A DNA stretch of 64,000 nucleotides from Ceratotherium simum simum (lineage: Eukaryota > Chordata > Mammalia > Perissodactyla > Rhinocerotidae): the NCBI RefSeq assembly GCF_000283155.1, contig NW_004454240.1, positions 2,426,380 to 2,490,379 on the forward strand, read 5' to 3'. Of this stretch, positions 46,066 through 57,460 are shown in pieces. Both the position numbers and the translations under genes were made by a program. How positions within the stretch are numbered: position 1 is the stretch's first letter; every line of letters starts with the position of its first letter. The notes under the pieces are model-generated. The model made no database searches and had not been told where the DNA came from. It worked only from the letters and a program-made list of their open reading frames with translations.

Positions 46066-46195
46066 TCAACCTACATTTCACACACCAGCAATTTGCCAGA
46101 TACTAGGCTAGATTCTGGGGTTATACAAAGAGAAATGAATCCCAGCTCTCAAGAAACTTACAGATGAATTCTAGAAGCTCTAGTTCATATTTGAA
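46066..46195 (-). mobile_element. L2 LINE 3' fragment
   Basis: 'gccagatactaggctagatt', 'ctggggttatacaaagagaa', 'cccagctctcaagaaactta': inverse L2. Confidence 0.72.
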
Positions 46196-46620
46196 CATGG
46201 TAGCTGATATCAACATTGACGTGATTATCATTGGAATTAACACATCATGTAAATGCCACCATGGCACAACGCTTTGTCAATTCCAAGAATAGGACTGAAT
46301 CCTCTTGGTGGACTTAGTATATACGAGATGCCCCCAGGAGAGGTGAGGTCCTTATGGAGGGTGATCTTGAGAGAAAAAAATGTTACCATGGCTCTCAGAC
46401 ATACTGGGAAAGGACTGAAGGTATCTGGGGTTGAAGGTGAGAGGATCCCTGTATAGTCAGTTCTTTGTCAAAAGACTGACTGGTAGGTTAGGCTGGAAAA
46501 ACCCTCTTCTGTGACCTTGGGTCTGTGGACAATATATGAGATGGTGAAGCACACTTGAGAAGGTAGTTCTCAGAAGGGTTCTCTCATTAACTGAGATGTG
46601 ATAAAGGATCACCCAACTAG
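46196..46620 (-). other. Intron 2 sequence directly downstream of exon 2, no repeat seen
   Basis: Unique-looking sequence that follows the donor. No named element was recognised. Confidence 0.5.
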
Positions 46621-46626
46621 ACTTAC
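46621..46626 (-). other. EDA: 5' splice site (donor) of EDA exon 2
   Basis: On the minus strand the exon ends GCAGATG and is followed by GTAAGT, a full match to the consensus mammalian donor. It leaves the reading frame in phase 1 (35 complete codons plus one base), as expected for the exon 2/exon 3 junction of EDA. Confidence 0.93.
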
Positions 46627-46732
46627 CATCTGCTCCTTCACTGCTTTTGCTTCTTTTATTGCGGTGAACACGCCTACTTTCCTCTTCAGAATATGACTTT
46701 TCCTCAGGGAAGAAGAAATTCAGAAGGGCCAT
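46627..46732 (-). CDS. EDA: Ectodysplasin A (EDA), coding exon 2, furin-cleavage region
   Basis: EDA is a type II membrane protein of the TNF family. Furin releases it, and it signals through EDAR (form A1) or XEDAR/EDA2R (form A2) in hair, tooth and gland development. This exon is 106 nt, the length I recall for human exon 2 (c.397-502), starts in phase 0 and gives 35 codons. It begins [18 protein letters not shown] and continues into [17 protein letters not shown]. Human EDA, from memory, has PDEKPYSEEE and RRVRRNKRSKSNEGAD, so four residues differ: D142E, P145S, R155H and N163S. There are no stops or frameshifts, and both splice sites are consensus. Two overlapping furin sites lie here: 153-156 now reads RVHR instead of RVRR, while 156-159 (RNKR) is intact. 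The collagen-like and TNF domains lie in later exons outside the window. The match is too specific for chance, and the flanking introns argue against a processed pseudogene. Confidence 0.95.
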
Positions 46733-46748
46733 CTGTAAAAATAACAAG
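46733..46748 (-). other. EDA: 3' splice site (acceptor) of EDA exon 2
   Basis: The minus strand reads cttgttatttttacag directly before the ATGGCC that opens the exon: a pyrimidine-rich tract and an AG with no competing AG in between. The ATG is an internal Met codon (Met133 in human numbering), not the start of translation. Confidence 0.92.
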
Positions 46749-46760
46749 TATATGAGTTAA

Positions 46761-46778
46761 AGGTTGACCCCAGTCAAC
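46761..46778. repeat. Short hairpin upstream of EDA exon 2
   Basis: ggttgac, ccca, gtcaacc: 7-bp perfect arms with a 4-nt loop, 29 bp upstream of the acceptor in the intron. It may be chance. Confidence 0.75.
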
Positions 46779-47464
46779 CATAGTCAACATAAAAAACTAG
46801 CTCTCTGTAAACAGTCTACCTTCATCTCAAATTCTTAGTCTAAAGCCTGAGTCCATCTTCCCCTCCACTGTAAAAATCCTTTTAATTTGGATACCATTAT
46901 TATTCCAATCACAAAGAAATAAAAGTTTGGTTAATCTCTGAATCCCCTCTCTTGTCTGACCTGCATATCTAACGAGTAATCCTTCAAGTCTCATTTCTCC
47001 ATATTGTTCTGGGATTCAGAGAGACCAGTCATGGATTTCTAACTTCCCTCACATATTACTGATGTCTGCCCAGAATTAAACTTGAGTTTGCTACTCCCTC
47101 TTGGACTTCATTATTATACATCCATGATTTTTGCACATTCCTATTTATGCTGAACTTTTGGTTTGTTCCCAGAATTCTGTACATGCAATTATGATTGGAT
47201 GGTACCATTTATGTTAACGTTTTTCTGGGAGTTAGTTATGAAAAAGCACACAATTATTCTCTCTCTTTCCTAGACTCCTACAGAATTCCTACGGCACTTG
47301 TGGTCTATAAGGCTCATTTTGGTACTCGATCCTCTACTGTCTTATGATGATGTCTCATAATAATACAAAATGTTTCATATGTGAATGGGCCTTGTTTCAC
47401 TAATGATAATCACAGATTAAATATATACTTGTTGAACTGAATCATAATCTTTCAGTAAGAGTGC
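46779..47464 (-). other. Intronic sequence, mostly unassigned
   Basis: 47380-47440 has a weak L2-tip look ('atacttgttgaactgaatc'). The rest is unassigned. Confidence 0.4.
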
Positions 47465-47705
47465 TTCTTTGTGGTTAAAAACATGTTCCTTAGGTAAATA
47501 GTGGACAGAGTAGTAGAAGTGAGCGATTCTAATCTTGACTCTGCCACTTATAGCTGTGTAACCTTAAACAAGTTACTCAAGCTTTAATTTCCTCATCTGT
47601 AAATAGGGACAATAATAGTACTTTGCTCATAAAGTATTCGTAGGGTTACACAGTATCTAGCAAGTAATACGTACTCAATAAATGTTAGCTATTACTATTA
47701 TTAAA
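47465..47705 (+). mobile_element. MIR SINE, nearly full length
   Basis: 'gaagtgagcgattctaatct', 'gactctgccacttatagctg', 'gtaaccttaaacaagttact', 'cctcatctgtaaatagggac', 'gtactcaataaatgttagct'. Confidence 0.88.
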
Positions 47706-48620
47706 ATTCATCTTCAAAATAGACTAGTTAGATAGTTTGTGGGTTAAAAAAGAAGACATAAATCTGCATTTTCATCCTAGCATTGGTTCAAAAAATAAAT
47801 AATTCCAGAATCCTCATGTCTGCTGCATCTCTGATTAATTGGAAAAAAATGGATAGGACTCAAGAAAGCCTTAACATTTTACACAAACTTTCTTCAAAAC
47901 CCTGTGATTTATCACTTACATAGAACAATTACACCTAACAACCTTAATGTTCAAGATTACTGTCTTGATGAATATATTCATGTATTAAATATAAAATTAA
48001 TAAATGAATGTATGGGTAATCTCCAATTTGCCATAGGGTTATATTTAAAACATTTAGGTTGAACCATATGAAGCTGTCACTTTTCTTTGTCAAAAACCGT
48101 TGAATAGCAACAATTTCACATGGTTCTACTGAGAAGTATTTTTGAGTCACTTGATTGGAATATAAAATGCACTTTCCAATAGAATCAACAATAAAGTCTG
48201 GCTAAGTTGCCAGATAAAGCCCATAGGAAGTTACTTAACCCACAATATAAATAAGCTATCATACTAATAATAATATAAACCCAAACTGCTCTTTACAATA
48301 AAATCTCAGTCATTTGCAACTCTACAAGAACAAGTTATTCTGGATAGAAGAGTTTTCTTGATAACTTTGAGTGCTGAAACTTACTTCAGCTATTTTGGAT
48401 AGAAATTAGTCTACAATATATGACTTAACTCAGGGCTTATTGAATATGTAGAAGACTATTTGCCTGTACATTAAATGGCTCCAGTCTGTTATGGTTTTGA
48501 GTTTTTTTTTTTTTTTTAATTACAATTACAATTACAATACAGAGCAATACATGCTTTGTTAGAGAGAAGCATAAAGTTCTCTGGGGGCAAGAAGAAAAGC
48601 ACCTAATATAGACTGAATTA
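47706..48620 (-). other. Intronic sequence, nothing recognised
   Basis: AT-rich. Contains a poly-T tract at about 48502-48518 with 'aattacaattacaattacaa' beside it, possibly the remains of a retroelement tail. Confidence 0.4.
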
Positions 48621-48905
48621 GACAAGTCTTCTTGGAGGAGGTGCAACCTCTGTGAGTCCTGACGGATGTCAAGGATTTAGTGATGAATGGGAAACCAAAA
48701 ATAAATTCCAGGCAAAGGGAGCATTGTGTTTAAAGGTTCAGAGGAAAGAGAAAGAATAGCAGTTTTTGCAAATACAAGTAGCTTAGAATAAGTGGTAGGA
48801 GGTGGGGAGGAATGGTAAGGAATAAGCCAAGAAACATTAAATAAGGGCCAGATGATGTCAAGGAATTTAGGCTTTATCCTGCAGCAGGGGAATCCTCTAA
48901 AGGAT
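48621..48905 (-). mobile_element. L2 LINE fragment
   Basis: 'tcttcttggaggaggtgcaa', 'ttccaggcaaagggagcatt', 'aaaggttcagaggaaagaga', 'ggctttatcctgcagcaggg'. Confidence 0.65.
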
Positions 48906-49738
48906 TTTTTCCCTTTGTAAATTTTTGTACCTTATGAAAATTTGAGCTATAATTTCCATAAAGTAAAATGCACACATTTTAAGCATACAGTTTGAAAAGT
49001 TTTGAGAAATGTACACACCTTTGTAACCACCACCCAAATCAAGATTTAGAACATTTCCATTACCCCAGAATTTTCCCTTGTGCTCCTTCTAGTCATTCTT
49101 CAGCGCTACCCGCCCCCCCCAGGCAACCACTGTTCTGATTTCTATTACTGATATTCTGATTTCTATCATCTGATTTCTATCAGTTTTTCCCATTCTAGAA
49201 CTTCACAAAAATGGAATCATACAATATGATTGTATGATTTTTGTGTGTTGTTTCTTTCATTCAACATAATGCCTGTGAGACTCATCCATGTTGTTATCAG
49301 TAGTTCGTTTCTTTTTATTGTTGAGTAGTATTTTATTGTATGGATATACCACAATTTTTTAATGCATTCACCTGTTGAGGGACATTTGGGTTATTTCCAG
49401 TTTGGGGCTATTACGAATAACGCTGATATGAGCATTCATGTATGAGTCTTTGTGGGGATGTATGTTTTCATTTTTCTTGGGTAAACACCTGGTGGGGGAA
49501 CCTCTGGGTTGTATGGTAAATATTTTTTGTAAGGAAGTGCCAAATTATTTCCAGAGTGAGTGTACCATTTTATACTCCCACCAGCAATGTATGATTGTTC
49601 CAGTGCTCTGCATCTTCACTACACTTGGTATTGTCAATATTTTTAATTTTAGCCATTCTTGTGGTTGTGAAGTAGTGTTTCATTACGGTTGGTTTTTGAG
49701 TTCTTAAACATCTTTTTAATGCTTTTTTGTCTCTTACC
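48906..49738 (-). mobile_element. L1ME-type 3' end
   Basis: Inverse L1M 3' end: 'ttgtaaccaccacccaaatc', 'caagatttagaacatttcca', 'aggcaaccactgttctgatt', 'gttgagggacatttgggtta', 'cccaccagcaatgtatgatt'. The unit '(a)ttctgatttctat' is locally tripled at about 49134-49186. Confidence 0.82.
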
Positions 49739-51065
49739 TTGCTGTCAACTATCAGATTTCATTTCACCTACCTGTAACATCTTTTCCAGTCCCTCCAAAT
49801 TTGTTGTTTATAATCTGCTATAGGCTTGACTTCTTGTTAAAAATAATTAGAATCACATACAAACAGAATAAACAAGCAGTTAGTGTGTTTTTGAATGGCT
49901 TTTCCAAATAGTAAGATGCATGTTCTCTGCCAGCTTAGAGGCCATTTGTTTACTACTTGATACCTGGCTGTGGTTTTGATAGGAGAATTTGTCAGATAAC
50001 TGAATTTTACAAGGGTTTGTTATTACAGCATAATGTTCTTTCTAGGGGAAAGGAATTTTGAAGTACAAATGGAGAACCTCCCTACTATTACCAACTACAC
50101 TTCCAGAATTTCCTTCATACTTTTTGTGTTCCCTCATGGGCTCAGCTTTTATGGGTGTTCTGGCAGGACCTCCAGCACTTTACTGTGTCCTGGTGGCAGC
50201 AGTAGGAGTACGTGCTCACATGTTAATTGTTCCAAAGAGTCTGATGGGAGCTTGTGAGAACTCAAGCTCCCAGAGGAGGAGGGCTGAGGGAGACACAAAC
50301 TCCTGCAGACAGCAGAAACAACTCCAGCTTCCATGGGTAGTAGGAATAGCTTAAAGTCCCTTAAGAGAGGCTATTGATGAGTATGGGACATTCATAAGTC
50401 AAGTGTGCATTAGAAGAGGACTGTCTGTATATGAAAATGCTTTGAACATAGTTCTATTTTCTCAATAAAAACCAGAAGAAAACAACACAAAACACTGCCC
50501 TTATTTGAGTCTCAATTAGAGGTAGGAGGGAAAACTATCCTCTGTATACTGTAATGGTAAAGACAAAAATCAGTGACTGCTCATACAAAAAGTCTGGAAT
50601 TCTAGCTTGAGTTTTGAATTCATTAGCATGACCTCCACAGGCAAGTTGCAGAATATAAACAAAACAGCCTTCTCTCTTTGAATATTGCTTTCCTAATGCA
50701 AAAGGGAGGAGGTATCAGGAATGTGGGCCACAGCTAGGCATTTTGCTAGAGGGGAAAAAAATCGAATTCTTTACACTTTATTAACTGATTACATCCTTGT
50801 TTCCTATGGTAAAATTACATGGTAAACAGCACCTGCAGATTATAGGGCTCTCAGCTGGAAACAATTCGTTTACAGTGTGGCATGAGGAATATATCCATTA
50901 TTGCTAGTGACTCTCCAGATATTGCTACAAACATATTTTTTCTAATATCTAAACCCACAAAATTATTAGGTACTTTTTTCTTTTTACCATGACATAGAAT
51001 AAATTTAATTCATTTTACATTTCATGGCTAATGTATTTGATTGTATTAGATGATTCATAGGAAAT
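49739..51065 (-). other. Intronic sequence, nothing recognised
   Basis: No repeat named. A 98-codon plus-strand frame (50058-50354) has no recognisable homology. Confidence 0.45.
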
Positions 51066-51190
51066 TTCTTCTAAGCTTCTTGAGGGTAGAGGGCATATTT
51101 TATCCATTTTTGTATACCTAGTGACTAACTCTGGGCCTGGCAAACATAGTAGGCCCATAATAAATATCTATCTGTTGAAAGAATAATAGG
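51066..51190 (+). mobile_element. L2 LINE 3' tip
   Basis: 'taagcttcttgagggtagag', 'tttttgtatacctagtgact', 'gggcctggcaaacatagtag', 'aataaatatctatctgttga'. Confidence 0.8.
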
Positions 51191-51345
51191 ACTATCAGTA
51201 ATCCATTCCTTAAAGCCAGGATTTTATTAGACCCTAATTGGACCTCATTTCTTAGGATCAACCATGGAGAGGTAGACTAAGGACTCATTACACTACTGGC
51301 AGTAATCAAATCAAAGGCATCTTAAGAGTGAGAGACTCTGTAGGT

Positions 51346-51533
51346 CAGTGGCTCTCAAACTTAGGTGTGCATCAGAATCACTAGGCATGAGTGTTAAAAC
51401 GGAATCCTGGGCCTTCTCCTCCCCAAATTTAGATTGAGTAGGCTGAGGTGGGATCCTAGAATCTGACTTTTCAACTTGATCACTATGAGATTCTGATGCA
51501 AGTGGTCCTTGAACCACATTCTGAGAAACTGCT
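51346..51533 (+). mobile_element. MER5A MITE (hAT-Charlie)
   Basis: 'cagtggctctcaaacttagg', 'tgtgcatcagaatcactagg', 'gattctgatgcaagtggtcc', 'ttgaaccacattctgagaaa' match MER5A end to end, with the terminal repeats recognisable. Confidence 0.88.
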
Positions 51534-53100
51534 ATATTTTTCATTCCTCAACTGGTTCATTATCTCGAGACTAAAAAGGCTAAGTCCTCCTCTGCCACTG
51601 GTAAAATAGGGCTCTCATATAGATAGTGTTTTTCACCTTTCATTCTGTCATTCCTAGGGTTAATCTGTTTATATACATGGGTACTTCATCTCTCTCAAGA
51701 GGAGGCAGGTACCTACTGGGCTTTTGAAAACTGGCAATTCACCTATTTTTTTAAAAAATATTTCTTTTTCAATGTTCTTGAATAAATCTATTTTTCTTAT
51801 TGCAACACTGCCATCACCAGCACCACTCATCAGCAATCATCTGGGGCCTTCAAATAAAATAAAATTAAATAATTTATACCTTGATATATTTAATAAAATC
51901 TCCGAGTGATTCTACCATAGCACATTCTAGCTCACATAGATGTGAGCATCAAGTACTAATGAGTGAAGAAGGGTTGCCCAAACTAGTTTGATGGGTATGT
52001 CATGGATATAAGATGAATACAGAAGCTGGCATTGAACATACTTCCAATCTTATAAGAACCCTTAACTCAACATGCTCTGATTTTCAACAAAAGGTCTGGA
52101 GAGGGTCACTCGGGGAATTGTTGTCTGCTGAACAAACACTGAGTACTTACCATATGGAGGGCACTGAACTAGACACTGTCTTTAACATACTCAGACAAAC
52201 AACATGCAGGTAATGCTTGCTTTGTAGTTCAATGAATGATAGCAGTACATAACAGGAAGTAGTAAAGTTTTAAAAGCAGTGTGACAATAAGGGAAGCATA
52301 GTATGTGCTGGTTGCTGAACAAAGTGTGCCAGCTCCTGAGACCGAGCAAACAAGAACACTCAACAGTGATCACAGCATCCCATGGGAGCTGCCACCAGCA
52401 GGGTGGGGGTAGAGGTGGCAGAAATCAGCCCAGAGGCCAAAGGAAACTGGCACCTTGGACATCTCTGGTGTGAGTGCCAGGGATGGCTATCCCGTTGTAA
52501 ATATGTCCGATGAGGAGTGAATTTATGTATTAAAGCTAAACATAGAAGCTAAACACAATCAACATTTTTCACATAGAGCTAAAAGCAGTCACTGAATTCT
52601 GCTCCCTAGACAGTTTGACTCAAAAATCACTGCTCAACAATGCAAGTGACTTGTAAGTAGAAAGCAAAATAAAAAAGAACAGTATCTTTGAAGACATTAC
52701 CATAGTGTGGCATCAGCAAGAAATTATACTACAGACCAGTTCAGTATCTGGCTTTTCTTACTTCCCATTTTTGGGCAGTATGGATTACCTAACTCTTATC
52801 AAATAATGCCTTATATATATTTAATATTAATTTTTATTCTCCCCATTGATAGTAAGCTCCTCAAAGGTAGCTTTATTTGTAGGTTCAGAACCTATGTGGA
52901 CTTGTCCTCTAACCAAGGTTAAACCTGGTTAAAATGCACATCAAGTGTGAAAGATGAGTTATTTTAAGCACACAACTACTAACGCAAAGGGGGAAAATGG
53001 ACTCATACTCTGATCGTCTGTTTCCTAGGTTCGATTCTATTCTTAACATCCAGAACAGAGCTGGAAAAATAGAAGCTTACTGAATTGATTCTCATCAATG
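51534..53100 (-). other. Intronic sequence, mostly unassigned
   Basis: 52130-52180 ('actgagtacttaccatatgg') may be an L2 or MIR tip. The rest looks unique, without exon signals. Confidence 0.4.
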
Positions 53101-53107
53101 GACAACG

Positions 53108-53550
53108 CAAGTTGTGTCCAGCTTTTGTATGACTTTGAAATTCACATCCACCACAGATGTCACCTCTACCTCGTTGAACTATTTTATTGTCATAGTTGGA
53201 GTGAGGCTTGATGTAAAACGGCAAGAGAGGACCACCACTACTGAGATTCTGGAAGTCAGCAGGTCTGTGAGCATTAAAACAATGTTCATTGCTGACATGC
53301 AGAGACGCAATGACAGAAGGATACCCAAGCATCTTTGGTATGGTGAGTTTTATGGCATAACCATAAGCAAGGGTGGCATAAGAAATACTCTAAAGGACGC
53401 ACTAAAGTATAGCTTCAAATAACGTGACATAGTTGTGGGCTGCTTGGGAAAACAGCAGCAGAGACCAGCTTGAAATGCAACAATACGGAATTTGGAAACT
53501 CTTTGAGCAAAGGCTTTTAGCTGATCACAAGTTGAACACAGAAATACAGA
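53108..53550 (+). pseudogene. Ancient non-L1 LINE reverse transcriptase, C-terminal fragment
   Basis: Conceptual translation in three consecutive pieces resembles the C-terminus of a non-LTR reverse transcriptase found in many animals. First LLYDFEIHIHHRCHLYLVEL (53117 on), equivalent to the 'LLYGSETW..YRRH...LERFH' block. Then TEILEVSRSVSIKTMFIADM and RRIPKHLWYGEF (within 53210-53350), equivalent to 'TEVLERAG..S...MI...LRW.GHV.RM...RIPKQLLYGEL', followed by a KDALKYSFK block. Then RDQLEM and KLFEQRLLADHKL (53433-53540), equivalent to the terminal 'DR..WR....G...FE..R'. There are at least two frameshifts and stops. The clade (RTE, CR1/Jockey or other) is undecided. Confidence 0.62.
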
Positions 53551-53639
53551 CAGTGACAGGCTCTACAAATAGCAGCTGCAGCCACAAATCAAAAAGCAGC
53601 TTGTATGTATGTCATATAGAAAGGACTTCTGGTTGAAGA

Positions 53640-55616
53640 GTTAGTCTTTGCTCCCTATGAGTGTGGGTGAAATCAGTAGTGACATCTTTGAATAAGAAGG
53701 GCAGCAATACATACTGGATATCACTGCCTTCCCTTGGGAGTGTCTGCTTATTTAATTTGTAATTCCTCATACTTCTATAGTGAAAGGCACTTTGACACAC
53801 AAGGAGAAAAATACACACTTCCACTTATAATACCTGGAAATCACTAAAGGCTATCATTTGTGAATAGAATCAGTTTATAAATTAGGAAGTACCTATAGCA
53901 CGTGTAGAAGTGCCAGGATAAAACCATCCCAACCAATTTTGTGTTCTGGATTCAGAAAATATTAGCTCAAATACATCCTCTTAATTATGAATTCTTAAAT
54001 GGCTCTTGAAAATTTTATAACAATGTTGCAGTCTACCTTTACAAAGCTGGACGAATGCAGGTTAGAGTAGCATTATGACCAAAATGCGATTGCCCGTGCA
54101 ATCCATTTAGTTTTTACTAAGATTTTTCCCTTGTCCAAAATTTCACTATCATTAGCATTCTACAAAATCCATTCTGGTTCCCAATGGAGACCTAAACCAT
54201 ATAAACTACCTCTAAGCCATATTTGACCACAACATTCAACATCAAATATGAAGGAAGGGTAAAAGTGAGGTAGCTAGTGAAAAGAGAGTTGCAACAGTCA
54301 GAACTTGAGGGGGAGGGGAATAGGACACAGGTAAGAAGCAAATTAAGAAACAGATGGCTATTGATTCTAAGAGGGCAAAAATCTTCTAAATATTGTAGAA
54401 AAATTAAGCAGTGGGAAGGATTTTAGAGAAAGATGAGTCATATTCAGTTTAAGTTGATGTTGAAATATGTTGTAGCCAAAAGTTCAACTATTAAAACTGG
54501 GGCTCAGATGATGAAAGAAAGGCTAGAAACAATGGTCCAAACATATTCATGGGGTTGGGTGGACAACAAGGATACAAACATAGGTACATGGCCAGTGGAC
54601 CATTAATTCAGGACTGGCTCACAGGAATGTGAGTATAGAAAGTGAATCTCAGAGATCAGTCCAAAGGGAAAGGTCAGGCAGGATAGAGTGTAAGTACAGT
54701 AAATTGAATTCAAAGGAGAGTCCAAGACACAAGTATCTTAGGGGCAGGGAGGTTAATCAGTGGTGATATAATCAGCAGAGATTCAGCCTGCAATAAATGC
54801 CTGTGAAACACAAACCTGAGGATGGGGGAAAACAGTAAAGGGCCTGGGACACAAATTCAGAACTTTAAACAGTGTAAAACTAGAATCACTAAGAACAGAA
54901 AAAGACTAGTAAGAAAACTACGAGGCCAGGAAGACCATTTCACTGCGAGATTAAATAAATCTAAAGTTGCAATGCTGTCCTTAGATAACTTGGCATTTTA
55001 GTGCCTCTTGTATCCAAGTGTGGCCAAGGCCTCCCTTGAGGTCAATACAAAACAACTGGTTATGTGACATAATGGCAGACCAATACTGTTTCAGGAGCTA
55101 TAAAACTGAGAGAAAATTTTTTTCAATACGGCTGTTGATTAGAATCCAGCATTAGGGTGTTTCTATGGAAATCTTCTTTTCTCAGAGGAAAATTCCTGAC
55201 TCTTGCTTATGACCAAGACAGTGAGTGAAGAAAGCCTCATGCTGAGTATTGTCTCATAAATCTTTTCCACTGCATCTCAACAGAGCTACCCACTCAAAAA
55301 GAAATTAGGATAAAATATAAACAAAATGAAATGAAGTATAGCAAAGTACTCTATTCATTAGAGTCAATTTTATGCATGTCCATTGTTTGATTGCAAGTTT
55401 AGGAACTAAAGCCATCTTTCCATGGAGCAATGGAGAATAAGATTTTATTGCTGTCTACTATTCTCTTTCACAGAGCTTTAACTCTAATGAATCCTCTAAT
55501 TTCTACTAATGGGTAAACAATGTAGGTTTGTCCAGTTTATAGCTAATTGCTCCTAATTACAAATATTTTCCAAAAAAATTCACAAAAAGCTTATAAACTT
55601 TAAAGTTTGACAAGTA
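53640..55616 (-). other. Intronic sequence, mostly unassigned
   Basis: 54240-54760 is purine-rich and may be an old L2 segment in inverse, but I cannot fix its limits. No exon signals are seen. Confidence 0.4.
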
Positions 55617-57460
55617 TATAGATATCTGGATCAAGGTGGCTGACTAACCAAACAATTTCAGCTTGTGTCTCTCCCAAAATCCCATTAAACAAATAAAAAA
55701 AGGATATAATGAAGAGAATAACAGAGGGAATCAGCAGAAAAGAGATTTCAATATGTTTCTGAAAGCCAGAAAGTGGACAGGATGCTGACTGATAAAAAAG
55801 GGCAGAGAAAGTGACAGAGAGGGGCTTACAGCCTGGGAAGATGCTGGTCTTCCCTGTAGGAGGACCCCAGAGAAGTTTGAAACTTGGAAATGCCAAGTCA
55901 AGGAGAAGGTGAGAATGAAATGTGAGAAACTCATTGAAAGCTTGTGTATTGAATAACCATCTCCTGCCCCTGTTTATAGAACCCCTAGTGTGTAGGCATT
56001 TATTCCCGAGGCAAAAAAAAAAAAAAAAAAATCAGAAGGTTCTTCTCTAAAGAGATTTAATAAGTCATCTAAAAAGAATTGAAACAGCTAATGTGGGTAT
56101 TAGTGCCCCATAACAAAGACATCTACATTCTGGAATTTAGATGTCCCCCAGCATAATGGCTCTATGTACACGGGTGGGGCTTACAGGTCTCATATATGGG
56201 GTAACTAGCCATTTTTCTCAACCTCTAGACACATTATAAAATTTCAGAACATCAAAGATAAAACAAAGATCCTAAAATCTCCCAGAGAGGAAAAAACATT
56301 AACAGTTAAAGGAACAAGAATTGGAACAGATTGATCATCTCATCAGCAACACTGGGTGTTTGAGAGAATAATGGAGAAAGGCCTTCAAAGTTCTAAGGGA
56401 AAATTATTTTGAACTTATAGTTTTATTTTTAGCCAACTATAAATTGAGCTTGCTAGTGAAAAAAAGACATTTCCAGATTACAAAGACTCAAAGTCAACTC
56501 GCACTCCTTTCCTAGGAAGTTATTTAGGAATATACTCCAGCAAAATGAGGGAGTAAAGAAAGACAGAGGTACACACTGGATTCTGGAAACAGTGGACCTA
56601 AAACAAGAGACTAATAAAAGTAAGTCCAAGGATGACAGCTACACCACAGTCCTAAGGAGCATTCAGACCAGATGGACACAAGGAGAGCTCCAGGAGGGAG
56701 GCATCCAAAAAAAAGGGGGGGGGGAGGGGGCTCAAGATTTTATCCACCTTTAAGAAATTAGAGAAACTACAGATGCTACAGAAAATGCAAGAAAAACAAA
56801 TAAAGGCAATTAGAAAATCCAGAAAAAACAAAACGTTGTACAAATTAAGAAATGTTAATGCTCTCATGACACTTGACAGAAGAGAGAAAAATTTTAAATA
56901 GCTGCAATAATATAAACACTGCATACTGATTTCAACTTTCAGAGATAACCAATATACAAAAGCACAGGATACTTAATTATAGAGATACTTAATTATAAAG
57001 GGCAAAACATAAATGTTATCCCTCTTGGCAATGTGAAAAGTAAAAGTACAAGTGACAAGAGTTAGGTAGAAGAGATGAGAGATACAGAGAAGAGCAGGGA
57101 ACTAATGGCCTCATCTTACAAAAAGAGTTAAGAGATACTGTCTATAGTTTATGGAACAAGAAATAAAGGTCTAAGTATATTCCTCAAACAAACAGAGGAA
57201 TTGAAAAGCATGATAACTACATTGGGATGAGAGGCAGAATAATTGAGGTAAAGCCTAATTTATCACAGCAGAAAATTAATAGATAAATCAAGTAATAGCA
57301 GTATATATGGAAGCAATCACCAGAAGAACTAAACAGAAACAGTTAATAGAGTTAAAGAGAATAATCTCAGAGGATTAGGACTGGGGGTAGGGAGGGTTAG
57401 AACAGTGAAGTGTTGCTTAAATTATAAACCTTTATGTACATAGTTCATATTTTTTTAAAA
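55617..57460 (+). mobile_element. HAL1 (ORF1-only L1 derivative), nearly full length
   Basis: Starts with an L1-like 5' end ('gatcaaggtggctgactaac'). It contains ORF1-related sequence ('catcaaagataaaacaaaga', 'tcctaaaatctcccagagag', 'gttctaagggaaaattattt', 'tagccaactataaattgagc') without any ORF2, and ends near 'ctttatgtacatagttcata'. Poly-A (about 56013-56031) and poly-G (56716-56729) tracts lie inside. Confidence 0.68.
56706..56731. repeat. Homopurine tract (A)8(G)n
   Basis: Eight or more A followed by about nine G, then agggggg: a homopurine/G-quadruplex-prone run inside HAL1 and a likely length-polymorphism or assembly-error site. Confidence 0.85.

Larger units (their letters stand above)
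1..46626 (-). other. EDA: EDA intron 2, 5' portion
   Basis: This is everything downstream (in the gene's sense) of the exon at 46627-46732. It begins with a consensus GTAAGT donor and runs off the left edge of the window. From memory, intron 2 in human EDA is tens of kilobases long and ends at a 24-nt exon 3 with the microRNA miR-676 nearby. I looked for the exon 3 coding pattern (GPVKNKKK) and the miR-676 pattern on the minus strand and saw neither, so the intron probably extends beyond position 1. It is dominated by L1 elements. Confidence 0.85.

Noticed and set aside
1..46626. EDA exon 3 and the microRNA miR-676 in intron 2
   Set aside because: I looked for their characteristic short patterns on the minus strand and did not find them; they probably lie left of the window. 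A motif search would settle this.
53114..53422. 102-codon plus-strand frame as a host gene
   Set aside because: Its similarity is to a LINE reverse transcriptase tail, and the homology continues in other frames on both sides, so it is a decayed element.
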